52,829 nt of DNA, taken from contig NZ_LMQH01000012.1 of NCBI RefSeq assembly GCF_001424105.1, positions 88,447 to 141,275 on the forward strand, read 5' to 3'. Made by a program: the position numbers and the translations under genes. The notes below the pieces were generated by a model that was given only the letters and a program-made list of their open reading frames with translations, did no database searches and was not told the origin of the DNA. Shown here piece after piece: positions 16,595-25,131 of the stretch (its first letter is position 1; the number at the start of each line of letters is the position of its first letter). The stretch comes from Chryseobacterium sp. Leaf394 (GTDB lineage Bacteria > Bacteroidota > Bacteroidia > Flavobacteriales > Weeksellaceae).

Positions 16595-17632
16595 TTACCA
16601 GCCTAAAGCAATTCCGAAAACCAAAGCTTTTTCGTTTTCAAAATAAGAATCTTTGAAGAAATTGCTAAAATCTCTTTTAACGAAAACACTCAGATTGTCA
16701 TAGGAAACTGTGAACTGAGCCCCATAAACAAAAGGATTCACCTGATAATTTGAACGGTCTCTGAAACTCTGGCTGTCTCCTTTAACGATATTATTCGTTG
16801 ACATTTTTACGCCGCCATACACATTTGCGGTCATTCTCAAACCGTCTGAATAAGGTCTGTACTGTACGTCCATTCCGGCATTTTTAATTTTAGAAAAATT
16901 ATACTGAAAACCAAAAGGAACCATTAGATAACCAGTCCTCAATTTGCTTTTATCTAAACTCCCTTCATATTTTGCCAACATCACATCGCTGTTCTGTTTA
17001 GCGAAAATCATATTGTTGTCCGGACGAACCGTTCTCCATGAGAAACCTAATCCAGAAATCAATCCCCAAGGGCTCGTTCTGCTGAACTGATAATTGAATT
17101 TTAGTCCAAACTCCAGATTGTTTGCGTAACCTAAGTTTTTATCCAAATCATTATCCGGCTTGTCATTCGTCAAAGTCATAATTCCGTAAGCGAAATATCC
17201 TTCAAGGCTTTTTGTGGGACGGTATTTCTTAAGCAATTGTGCCTTCAACTCCTCGTTTGAAGTTACATCAGAATTCAGAAGAGAATATCTTACCTGTTTT
17301 TGAATGACCTGATCCAAATCAAAACCCAGGGCTTCAATTTTTGTATCTATTTTATCCGAATAGCTGTCTGCAATTTGTGCTTTCTGTCTGTCGAATTCAG
17401 CTTTCTCTAAATTTTTTGCCTGAAGAGTAGCCAATTCGCTTTCCATTAACTTTTTTTCTTCCTGAATAATTCCGTTGATCTTCGCAGCGTATTCTTCAAC
17501 TTTCTCTTTAACAATCGGGCTTACCGTGGTATCTTCTTTAGACTGAAGATTGATTCCCAATGTTTTTTTCTGTGCATAAACTGAGTTGGCAACAAGGCAC
17601 AACATTCCTGTGATGATAAATTTCTTAATCAT
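16595..17632 (-). CDS. Outer-membrane beta-barrel protein with periplasmic coiled-coil
   Basis: The protein has 345 residues with a cleavable signal (MIKKFIITGMLCLVANSVYA-Q). Residues 40-130 are charged and helical, rich in Glu/Lys/Gln with regular hydrophobic spacing, consistent with a coiled coil. From about 145 to the end the sequence alternates polar and aromatic residues in short strands (GYFAYGIMTL, LEFGLKFNYQF, YGAQFTVSYDNLSVFVKRDF) and ends in an aromatic residue (FGIALGW), as beta-barrels do. It is the third gene of an ECF sigma / anti-sigma-like operon, so it is probably a target or sensor of that system. No specific function is recognised. Confidence 0.75.
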   Translation of the reverse strand: MIKKFIITGMLCLVANSVYAQKKTLGINLQSKEDTTVSPIVKEKVEEYAAKINGIIQEEKKLMESELATLQAKNLEKAEFDRQKAQIADSYSDKIDTKIEALGFDLDQVIQKQVRYSLLNSDVTSNEELKAQLLKKYRPTKSLEGYFAYGIMTLTNDKPDNDLDKNLGYANNLEFGLKFNYQFSRTSPWGLISGLGFSWRTVRPDNNMIFAKQNSDVMLAKYEGSLDKSKLRTGYLMVPFGFQYNFSKIKNAGMDVQYRPYSDGLRMTANVYGGVKMSTNNIVKGDSQSFRDRSNYQVNPFVYGAQFTVSYDNLSVFVKRDFSNFFKDSYFENEKALVFGIALGW

Positions 17633-17662
17633 AGTATTATTATTTTTTAGTTTAAAATTGAA

Positions 17663-18271
17663 TTATTTGTTGTTCAGATCGATGGTTGCAACGTTGCTTC
17701 CGTCTTTAGATTTTTCGATGACTTCCTTATGTTCGATTGAGAAAAGCAGCGTTGATGGATCAACATATCTTTTTTTCTTTTTCACCTGTACAGAATCAGA
17801 TTTTGCGATGATTTTAGCAGGTGAATTCTGAATGATCTGAGAAGCGACCTCAGAAGGATTTTCTTTGATGAGAGGCAGATTGCTTTGAGTCTGAATTTCC
17901 TGTGCAGCATTTTCCTGCAACGGCTGGTTCTTTACCTGAGTCAGTTTTTCCTGATCTTTATCTTTTATAATTTTCTGAGAATTGATGATTTCAGGTTGAG
18001 CAACAGTTTCAGATTCTAAAGAAGGTGTTTTTACCGTTTCAGCCATCTGTATTTTTGGATCATCATCATTATTCAAAAAAAGTGCTGCTCCCAAACCGAA
18101 GATTACAACAAAGCACGCAGCCAGATAAACCCAGTTAAATTTAGATTTTTTAGAACCGGAATTGTCAGTCTGAGCCTGAATTTCTGCCCACAAATCTCTT
18201 GAAGGAGTAAGCTCTCTTTCATCGATTTGTTTTTTGATGTTTTTTTCAAAACTATTATTAAACGAGTTCAT
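17663..18271 (-). CDS. Putative anti-sigma factor, single-pass membrane protein
   Basis: The protein has 202 residues. The N-terminal 45 are polar and cytoplasmic (NNSFEKNIKKQIDERELTPS, then RDLWAEIQAQ). A single membrane helix follows at about 46-67 (WVYLAACFVVIFGLGAALFL). The rest is a Gln/Lys/Ser-rich low-complexity region. This layout, and a 14-nt overlap with the upstream ECF sigma gene, fit a membrane anti-sigma factor of a Bacteroidota cell-surface signalling unit. No zinc-binding HxxxCxxC motif is present. Its stop lies 30 nt before the outer-membrane protein gene. Confidence 0.65.
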   Translation of the reverse strand: MNSFNNSFEKNIKKQIDERELTPSRDLWAEIQAQTDNSGSKKSKFNWVYLAACFVVIFGLGAALFLNNDDDPKIQMAETVKTPSLESETVAQPEIINSQKIIKDKDQEKLTQVKNQPLQENAAQEIQTQSNLPLIKENPSEVASQIIQNSPAKIIAKSDSVQVKKKKRYVDPSTLLFSIEHKEVIEKSKDGSNVATIDLNNK

Positions 18272-18818
18272 TTTTCAGTTGTTTTTGTTGTTGAAAGTAA
18301 ATCTTTCTTAATTTTTCTTTTGCTCTGAAGAGTTGGGTTTTGCTTACTGCCAAGGAAATGTTCAGCGTATCTGCAATTTCCTGATGCGAATATTCTTCAA
18401 TCACATAAAGGTTGAAAACCATTCTGTACGCATCCGGAAGCTGATCTAAAAGTTCCTGAGCACTAAAATCAAACTCAAATATCTCTTCCTGCAAATCTTC
18501 CAAAACAGAAGCGTGAACATCGTCGAGATAAAAAACCGTTTTGCGGCTTTTAATAAAATTGAGACATTCGTTGACTACAATTTTTCTCGCCCAACCTTCG
18601 AAGTTTCCTTCGCCACGAAAGCTTTCGATATGTTTAAAAATCTTGCAGAATGCTTTAATCACGCAGTCTTCAGCCTGATAAATATCGCTGACATAGCTTT
18701 TAGCCACACTCAGGAATTTCTTTACACTCTGATCATAAAAGATTTTCTGCGCAGCCGGATCCTGCCTTTTGAGGCGGCTCAGCAAATCATCTTTTTTATT
18801 TCCAAACAAAAGCTTCAT
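18258..18818 (-). CDS. ECF-type RNA polymerase sigma factor
   Basis: The protein has 186 residues. The region 2 domain spans about 20-90 (YQAEDCVIKAFCKIFKHIES, FEGWARKIVVNECLNFIKSR), which binds the -10 element and core polymerase. The region 4 domain spans about 120-175 (VIEEYSHQEIADTLNISLAV, then KTQLFRAKEKLRKIY). There is no region 3, as usual for ECF factors. It is first in an operon with a membrane anti-sigma-like protein and an outer-membrane protein, so surface conditions probably release it. Confidence 0.88.
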   Translation of the reverse strand: MKLLFGNKKDDLLSRLKRQDPAAQKIFYDQSVKKFLSVAKSYVSDIYQAEDCVIKAFCKIFKHIESFRGEGNFEGWARKIVVNECLNFIKSRKTVFYLDDVHASVLEDLQEEIFEFDFSAQELLDQLPDAYRMVFNLYVIEEYSHQEIADTLNISLAVSKTQLFRAKEKLRKIYFQQQKQLKNELV

Positions 18819-19122
18819 GGTTTATTCTATTTGACTTCGTCGAATCTTCGATTTCTATACTAAAGACAGCAAAAGTTCAAAATGGTTACATACTTTTTTT
18901 AATTTTTTTTAAAATTTTCGTAACCCGCTGAAAATGAATGTTGTATTTTTTGAAATTATTTTAAATATTTCTGATATGATGCACAATGATGCACCGATTA
19001 CGTTGATATCGCCCTTTCAGGGCTTTTTAATCACATTAAACAGAACATCGGGCTGCTCCCGATGCAGATGTTGTCGCCCTTTCAGGGCTTTTAATTTTAC
19101 CGTTGAAATCTTTTAGATTTAA
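18819..19122. other. Intergenic region with paired GCCCTTTCAGGGC repeats
   Basis: This 304-base gap holds no gene. It lies between the sigma factor start and the ABC transporter ATPase stop. The only structure is the repeat block at 19011-19088 (separate entry). No clear TANNTTTG box was seen for the sigma gene. Confidence 0.5.
19011..19088 (+). repeat. Direct repeat of a GCCCTTTCAGGGC hairpin with an internal hairpin
   Basis: GCCCTTTCAGGGC occurs at 19011-19023 and 19076-19088, each flanked by TCG before and TTTT after. Between them lies CATCGGG-CTGCT-CCCGATG (19046-19064), a perfect 7-bp hairpin. On the plus strand each copy resembles a weak terminator. The shared flanks suggest duplication of one dispersed element. 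Confidence 0.65.
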
Positions 19123-19914
19123 TCAGAACGTTCCGCCCGTATTTTCTTTGGGTAAATCCTCAGTAACTACAGGCGCCTCAACAACAACTTCCTGTTTTGC
19201 TGAGTTGACCTGATCTTCAAAATACTTTTCAAGATCACGTAAGGTTTCGGGAGTGGTTTGGATATCACGGACGACTTCGCCTTTATTCACAACCACAATT
19301 CTGTTGCAGACTTCTGTTGTATGAGCAAGATCGTGGCTTGAGATTAAAAATGTCACCCCATTTTCTCTTGCAAAATCACGGATCATATTTTTGAGTTTGA
19401 TCTGCGTGGAGGGATCAAGATTGGCAAAAGGCTCATCCAGAATAATGATTTCCGGTTTACCAATTAAGGCTCCAACAATTCCTACTTTTTTCTGATTTCC
19501 TTTTGAAAGATCACGGACGTATTTCCCTGCATTGACAATTTCGCCATTAAATAAATCATGGAACTGCTTTAAAAATTCATCTACAGAAGCTTTATTCTGC
19601 CCTCTCAGCTCGCCGATAAAATAGAAATATTCTTCTGGAGTCAGATATCCAATTAAGAAAGTTTCGTCGATGAATGCTGAAACTTTATTTTTCCATGCTT
19701 CAGATTCGTTGACTTTAATGTCATCAACGCTTACAAAACCTGCTGTAGGCTGAATCAAATCAAGCATTAAACTGAAAAGCGTTGTTTTTCCCGCACCGTT
19801 GTTTCCAACCAAGCCGAAAGTTTCGCCTTTTGTAATTTCTAAATTTTCTATGTTGAGAACAGTTGCTGTTCCGTATGTTTTCTTTAAATTCTGTATTGTA
19901 ATCATGTTGTTCAA
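19123..19914 (-). CDS. ABC transporter ATP-binding protein
   Basis: The protein has 263 residues. Walker A is GNNGAGKTT (about 38-46), the ABC signature is LSKGNQKKVG, Walker B is IIILDEPFANLDP, and the switch His is in LISSHDL. It is typical of exporter-type ATPases. The last 30 residues are an acidic, Val/Glu-rich tail not needed for the fold. The membrane partner is the DUF5687 protein encoded just upstream at 20103-21566. The pair probably forms an exporter of unknown substrate. Confidence 0.88.
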   Translation of the reverse strand: MNNMITIQNLKKTYGTATVLNIENLEITKGETFGLVGNNGAGKTTLFSLMLDLIQPTAGFVSVDDIKVNESEAWKNKVSAFIDETFLIGYLTPEEYFYFIGELRGQNKASVDEFLKQFHDLFNGEIVNAGKYVRDLSKGNQKKVGIVGALIGKPEIIILDEPFANLDPSTQIKLKNMIRDFARENGVTFLISSHDLAHTTEVCNRIVVVNKGEVVRDIQTTPETLRDLEKYFEDQVNSAKQEVVVEAPVVTEDLPKENTGGTF

Positions 19915-19999
19915 TGTTGGGTGTTTGATGTTTAATAAAGGATGTTAAATAATAAATTTTACATTTTAATTCCCATGGGTTTGGCTTCGCCGAATCTCT

Positions 20000-20101
20000 T
20001 TAATCGATTTCACCCACGGTTACTTTTGTTTGACCCTTTCTGGTCACGTAAGTTTTCTTTAACAAACTTGGCTCTTTTCCTTTTTTACTTGGTTCTTTCA
20101 A
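20000..20101 (-). CDS. Possible small basic protein (33 residues, TTG start)
   Basis: This is a short frame in the 188-nt gap between the permease and ATPase genes. It would start with TTG one base after the permease stop codon and end with TAA at 20000-20002. The product is strongly basic (KEPSKKGKEPSLLKKTYVTR, then KGQTKVTVGEID) and composed like a real protein. There is no ATG in frame, so it needs coupled initiation at TTG. It could also be the relic of a longer gene. Confidence 0.25.
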   Translation of the reverse strand: MKEPSKKGKEPSLLKKTYVTRKGQTKVTVGEID

Positions 20102-20102
20102 C

Positions 20103-21566
20103 TTAATCTTTCTTAAAAGCCTCAATCGTACTGTATTTCTCGGTTTTATAAACTTTAATAATGATATCGAAGATTTTTTCGCGGAAAATAAATCCTAAAA
20201 GACCCAAAACTGCGATGCTTGTTACCGCTGCAGTAATTCCGAAGAAGTAGAAGAAAATCCCGTAAACAGCCATTGGCAAAAGCATTTTTGGTACCATCAG
20301 AATAATCGTTTTAAAAGTGAATGTATTTTTTTGCCCAACTCTCTTTTCTTTTGAATTTAAATCGATGAGGTTTTTATTGTAAGCGCCCGACAAAAGGGTA
20401 AACTGTGAGTTGACACCGATATTGTAAATTCCCGCCGCAAAAAATGCGAGGTAGACATTCCATCCGAAGTATACGTAGAATAAGGCCAAGACGATAGAAA
20501 AGACCGTTACAATATTCATAAGCCACCATTTGGCTTTGATGTATTCTTTATATGGCACGTTGAGCGTCATCATCAGAGGATAATAGGCACTGTCGAAAGC
20601 AGGAACTCTCCCTCCGAAAGTAAACTGAAAACCTCCGGTTACAAAAAGCCCCATAAACATTAATGCTGCAGGTGTCTGGTAGTATTTATTTGAAAACATC
20701 AGCAAGCCGTAAAACACAAAAAGGAAACTGCCTATTACAACACCTTTGGTCACCTTGTTTCGTTTCAGCATTTTGATGTCATTGTTGATAAATGTTCCGA
20801 TTGCTCCGTATTTGTTTAAGAAAGCGATGTTTTCGGTTTTTCCGATTTCTTTTTTGGCTTCAAGACCTTCATCAAGATAGAAACCTTTTCGGATGTAATT
20901 GAAGGTAATTTTCCAGAGACCAAGGAAAAGCGTAACAGGAACTACCGCAAAATAAGGTCGTTCGTACAAATTATAGAAAAGCTTTTCTGAATAAGATAAA
21001 ATAGGGACAATTTCGTAATAATTTAAAGCAGCAAAAACTGCAATAAAAATTCCTGCTCCGATCGCCACATTTTCTTTATCATTAAATAAAAGATTGATAA
21101 AATTATTCAGATAAAACAGAGAAGAAACTCCTATAAACCAAGTGAAAATCCCAAGAAAACCATAACCGTTGAAAGCTAAAATTCCACAGAATGTAACCAG
21201 AAATATAGAATTAAACCAACTCAGCGGTGTAAGAAAAGTTTTAATTAAAGTATAATTGACAACAACTTTTTTAGGAATATTCTGGGTAAGAAAAGGCTTG
21301 ATATTCTGGGTAGGAATCTGCTGAATCATGTATTTGAAAACCAAATCTATAAGCCAGCCAATAATCAGAAAACGTGAAATTATTTTCAACGGATCCTCAT
21401 TCATTTCTTCCTGCGCATAGAAATAGGCAATGAAAGACATCATTGCAAGCCACAAAACAAAGAAACAAATCCCGACGATTCTCAGAATCTTCATAGCCAG
21501 ATTAATCCCGACAGAAGAACCTCTGAAAAAACTCTTCCACTCCAGCTTCAGAAACCTTTTAAACAT
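20103..21566 (-). CDS. DUF5687-type ABC exporter membrane protein
   Basis: The protein has 487 residues with about ten hydrophobic helices, including a pair near residues 25-55 and 100-150, and a cluster from 330 to the end. The start MFKRFLKLEWKSFFRG is typical of ABC-2-like permeases whose first cytoplasmic helix precedes the membrane domain. It matches the Bacteroidota DUF5687 family in length and layout. It is encoded ahead of the ATPase gene at 19123-19914. The substrate is unknown. Confidence 0.75.
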   Translation of the reverse strand: MFKRFLKLEWKSFFRGSSVGINLAMKILRIVGICFFVLWLAMMSFIAYFYAQEEMNEDPLKIISRFLIIGWLIDLVFKYMIQQIPTQNIKPFLTQNIPKKVVVNYTLIKTFLTPLSWFNSIFLVTFCGILAFNGYGFLGIFTWFIGVSSLFYLNNFINLLFNDKENVAIGAGIFIAVFAALNYYEIVPILSYSEKLFYNLYERPYFAVVPVTLFLGLWKITFNYIRKGFYLDEGLEAKKEIGKTENIAFLNKYGAIGTFINNDIKMLKRNKVTKGVVIGSFLFVFYGLLMFSNKYYQTPAALMFMGLFVTGGFQFTFGGRVPAFDSAYYPLMMTLNVPYKEYIKAKWWLMNIVTVFSIVLALFYVYFGWNVYLAFFAAGIYNIGVNSQFTLLSGAYNKNLIDLNSKEKRVGQKNTFTFKTIILMVPKMLLPMAVYGIFFYFFGITAAVTSIAVLGLLGFIFREKIFDIIIKVYKTEKYSTIEAFKKD

Positions 21567-21680
21567 AGTTTACTTTTTTACATTAGTAAATATAAGGCAG
21601 AATTTGTTACAAATTTGTCCTGAAACAGGGATTTTAATTGGATTTTAATGAGGAATGTATTGTGGAATCTTAATGTAGCT

Positions 21681-22250
21681 TTACCAATTTTCAAAATCAG
21701 ATTTTTGGATTTCGTCATCCGATACATAATTAAATTGCTCAACCAAGTCAGCTTCGATAAAGGTTTGATTCTTTGGATTGACAATTAATTCAATAATATC
21801 ATCTAAAATTTGGTATTTATTGGCAAATTTTGCGTTGATTTCATCTACCATATTGATATGAAAATATGCTAAGTTGAATCTTGGGCTACATTCCAGCCAT
21901 CCGGAATTGAATTTTAAGAGCTTGGTAATCTGGATTTTATAATTTAACATTTTAGGAAAAATAAACAAAATTTCATGTCGCCGTAGCGGTTCGATATATT
22001 CTTTATCCAACATTTTGTCTAGTAAGAATTGATGTACAAATTCTGTTGTCTGATTTGAGATTTCCCAATCCAAGTTTTCATAAAAATTCCCATTCAGGAC
22101 TTGAGCGATTTCGTCTCGCAAAGAAATTACCGCATTCTGTTTTCTTAAGCCAAAAGCTCCAATTAAAATATCTATTTGCTTAAGTCTTAATAAAGCTGAC
22201 ACATTATTCTCTAAAGATTTGTAATTCCACAATTCCTTATCAGGTATCAT
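21681..22250 (-). CDS. Hypothetical protein
   Basis: The protein has 189 residues, cytoplasmic, with no signal or membrane helix. It has Leu/Ile-rich helices (VSALLRLKQIDILIGAFGLR, TEFVHQFLLDKMLDKEYIEP) and an acidic C-terminus (NYVSDDEIQKSDFENW). The family is not recognised. It lies between the ABC permease and recN on the same strand, with gaps of 66 and 114 nt, so it may be its own unit. Codon use looks like that of its neighbours. Confidence 0.6.
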   Translation of the reverse strand: MIPDKELWNYKSLENNVSALLRLKQIDILIGAFGLRKQNAVISLRDEIAQVLNGNFYENLDWEISNQTTEFVHQFLLDKMLDKEYIEPLRRHEILFIFPKMLNYKIQITKLLKFNSGWLECSPRFNLAYFHINMVDEINAKFANKYQILDDIIELIVNPKNQTFIEADLVEQFNYVSDDEIQKSDFENW

Positions 22251-22316
22251 TTAAATGAATTCAATGATTTTCTCAATTAAATCAATACCTTTAATCATGA
22301 ACTTAAATAGTTTTTT

Positions 22317-23966
22317 CTAACCTATCAACTCCTTCGCCTGCGCCATCGCCGCCTCCGTAATTTTACTACCCGAAAGCAACTGCGCAATTTCATTCAGCTT
22401 ATCTTCTTCAGAAAGAGCAACGATGTTTGATTGGGTTTTGCCGTTGACATCCTGCTTAACCACTTTATAATTGTCATTTCCTTTTGCGGCAACCTGTGCC
22501 AGGTGAGAAATGACGATCAGCTGCATATCTTCAGACATTTCACGCATCAGATTTCCGATTTCTTCGGCTACTTTTCCTGAAACTCCTGTGTCGATTTCGT
22601 CTAAAATTAAAGTGGGAAGTTCGTCGCTTTCGGCAATAATTTTCTTTACAGCGAGCATCACTCTCGACCTTTCCCCGCCTGAAACTGCCGTTTGAATCGG
22701 TCTCAGCGGAAATCCTGAATTCGCCTGAAACAGCAGCTGAATATTTTCTTTTCCAAAAGAATTAAAATCGGTTGAAGCCTGAAGATCAATTTCCACTTTG
22801 GCTTTTTCAAGACCTAATTTTTTAAGCAAACCTTCAGCTTTAGAAATAAATGACGGCGTGCTTTTCTTTCTTTTATCCGAAAGTTTTTTTGAAAGATCTG
22901 CAAGTGTTTTTTCTTTTAAAATAATATTTTTCTCAATCTGATCAATCAGTTCTTCAAGTTCGGAAGCACCTTTTTGTTCGCCTGCCAGCTGATCTCTGAT
23001 TTCCTTCAAACCTTCCACATCAGAAACGTTGTGCTTGATGAAAAGTGTGTTGAGTTTATTATTAAGAAGACCTAAAAGAGCTAAATTTTCAGGATTAATT
23101 TCAATTTTTTCAGCTTCATTTTCCAGTTCGGAAATAATATCTTTCACTTCCACAAAAGAAGTTTCGAGCCTTCCGTCGAGTTCTGCAAAACTTTGTGAAA
23201 CTTCGGCAATTTTGGAAAGTTTATTTTTAGCTTCATTAAAAAATGAAAAAATGCCCAATTCTTCCTGATGAAATCTTGAAAGAATTTGAGCGAGATTTTC
23301 TGAAATCATCTCCGCATTTTCCTGCACCGAAAGCTGATTCTGTAGCTCTTCAAAATCTACATGATCGAGATCAATTTCTTCCAGTTCATTTAAAAGAAAG
23401 GTTTTATAATCGCTTTCTTTATTGTTTTCTGAAAGCTGTGTTTTATATTTTTTAAGCTGAAGCTGAAGACTCTGAAAATCTGAAAATTCTTTCTGATATT
23501 CTTCCAGAATACTTTTATTCCCGGAAATACCATCGATGATTTTAAACTGATATTCTGAAGTAAACAGATTGGAAGTTTCAAACTGAGAATGAATGTCTAC
23601 CAACTGCGAAGTCAGTTCTTTAAGGATATCCAGAGTTACAGGAACGTCATTGATAAAAGCCCTTGATTTTCCTGAAGGCAGAATTTCCCGTCTGATAATC
23701 GTCTGATGCTCGTAATCAAGATCGTTCTCAATGAAAAATTTTTTGAACTGATTGTTTAATGAAAATTCAGTTTCTACAACGCTCTTTTCTTCCGCTTTAG
23801 AAATAGATTTCAGATCGGCTCTTTCACCCAAAATCAGGCGCAGTGCACCGAGGATAATTGATTTTCCGGCGCCGGTTTCTCCGGTAATGACCTGTAAACC
23901 TTTATTTAGATTAACTTCGAGCACATCGATGAGTGCAAAGTTTTTGATATAGATTCTGGAAAGCAT
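22317..23966 (-). CDS. recN: DNA repair protein RecN
   Basis: The protein has 549 residues and is an SMC-like ATPase of double-strand break repair. Walker A is GETGAGKSI (about 29-37). A long coiled-coil middle (about 155-370) is rich in Glu/Leu/Lys. The C-terminal ATPase half carries the signature SGGERSRVMLAVK and Walker B TLILDEIDTGVSG, followed by VISHLAQVAA. Length and architecture are normal. It closes the conserved flavobacterial set bamD-rpoZ-coaBC-DUF4835-recN but has its own promoter at 23992-24021. Confidence 0.95.
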   Translation of the reverse strand: MLSRIYIKNFALIDVLEVNLNKGLQVITGETGAGKSIILGALRLILGERADLKSISKAEEKSVVETEFSLNNQFKKFFIENDLDYEHQTIIRREILPSGKSRAFINDVPVTLDILKELTSQLVDIHSQFETSNLFTSEYQFKIIDGISGNKSILEEYQKEFSDFQSLQLQLKKYKTQLSENNKESDYKTFLLNELEEIDLDHVDFEELQNQLSVQENAEMISENLAQILSRFHQEELGIFSFFNEAKNKLSKIAEVSQSFAELDGRLETSFVEVKDIISELENEAEKIEINPENLALLGLLNNKLNTLFIKHNVSDVEGLKEIRDQLAGEQKGASELEELIDQIEKNIILKEKTLADLSKKLSDKRKKSTPSFISKAEGLLKKLGLEKAKVEIDLQASTDFNSFGKENIQLLFQANSGFPLRPIQTAVSGGERSRVMLAVKKIIAESDELPTLILDEIDTGVSGKVAEEIGNLMREMSEDMQLIVISHLAQVAAKGNDNYKVVKQDVNGKTQSNIVALSEEDKLNEIAQLLSGSKITEAAMAQAKELIG

Positions 23967-23991
23967 ATTTCTGAAGTCTGCATTAATACTG

Positions 23992-24021
23992 CAAATATAA
24001 ATTTTAGTAATGACAACTCAA
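23992..24021 (-). promoter_or_regulatory. Promoter for recN
   Basis: Minus-strand TTG (24019-24021) and TATATTTG (23992-23999) are separated by 19 nt, an exact fit to the flavobacterial vegetative promoter. The -7 box ends 25 nt before the recN ATG. Confidence 0.6.
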
Positions 24022-24190
24022 CAATTATGCGAGTGGCGAAAATTTCAGTTTCAAATAATTTTTTTTAAATCATTACAGAAATTTTACCATTAAGACAGTT
24101 AAGTGATTAAGGAAAGAAGCATTTTAGAATTGTTAAGATTTATGATGCAAAATACGTTAGCTAATGCGTCAATAATCTGATAACAAACAT

Positions 24191-25094
24191 CTATTTCCAC
24201 TTATTCCATTTCGTTTCGGCGAACTTGGGTGCGAATATGGTCATCAGCTGTTTCAGATCTGCTACATTTACACCTCCGTTGTTGCTGGAATTGAAAATAT
24301 TGTAGATCTCATCGCTTTTGTTATCCATAAAAAGATTGAAGAAATAATTCTGCTGGAAATTATTCTCATACATTTTCAGCTGCATCAGCGCATCAAAAAG
24401 AATTTTCTTACCCTGACTCTGATCCTGATTAAAAAGATTGTCTAAGCCCGCTCTGTGATAAGTGTACATCGTCGCACGAAGCTGATTCATGTTGGGATTT
24501 AAAATTTCGCCAATCAGAATCGTACGGCTTCTCGGCTCGTTAATCTGGTTCCAGCCCTCATAGCCTCTGTTTTGCGAATTTTGTGCAATCTGCTGAGCCT
24601 TTGAAAAATATTGTGTTCCACCGTTAGACTGAAAACTTGTCTGCATCATAACCTAAAATCACGTAAACATAAAAACTGATGACATCAATAAGGTTTTTAC
24701 CTGAAAACTGTCTCTCATTGAAGATAAGGTTTTCATTTTCAACATATTCAAAACCGAATTTTGTATCTTGAACGTTGATCAGCGGAGATTCGTAGGTGGA
24801 ATTGTAAACCGGCCGAACCGCCTGCACCACGATGCTGCCACGATACCTGTTGCCGTCTCTTTCGTTCAGAACGAGCGAGAAGTTTGATTTTATTTTTTCG
24901 TAATTCTGAAGCTTTTTACCAGTCCAGCTTGTATTGTTGATGAAATCCCTTAAACTTTTCTCCAAAGCTTTAAACGCCTGCTGATTACTCCCCTGAATCT
25001 GTTGTGTATTGACTGTCACCGTTGCAAGGATTTCCTGCGCAAAGGACAAGTGAGAAATCAGAAGCAGAAACAGTATGATGATATATTTTTTCAT
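24191..25094 (-). pseudogene. DUF4835 family secreted protein, split by a one-base frameshift
   Basis: Two frames together make a DUF4835 protein of about 300 residues. 24624-25094 gives the start, with a signal peptide (MKKYIIILFLLLISHLSFA-Q), as far as VILGYDADKF. 24191-24649 gives the rest from SNGGTQYFSKAQQIAQNSQN to the end. Removing one A from the AAAA run at 24632-24635 (plus strand) joins them as GYDADKFQSNGGTQYF, the expected family sequence. DUF4835 normally sits between coaBC and recN, as here. The break is either a homopolymer sequencing error or a real recent mutation. Confidence 0.85.
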
Positions 25095-25131
25095 TTCGAA
25101 TAGTAAGATTGAGAACGGAAATTTATTAAAT

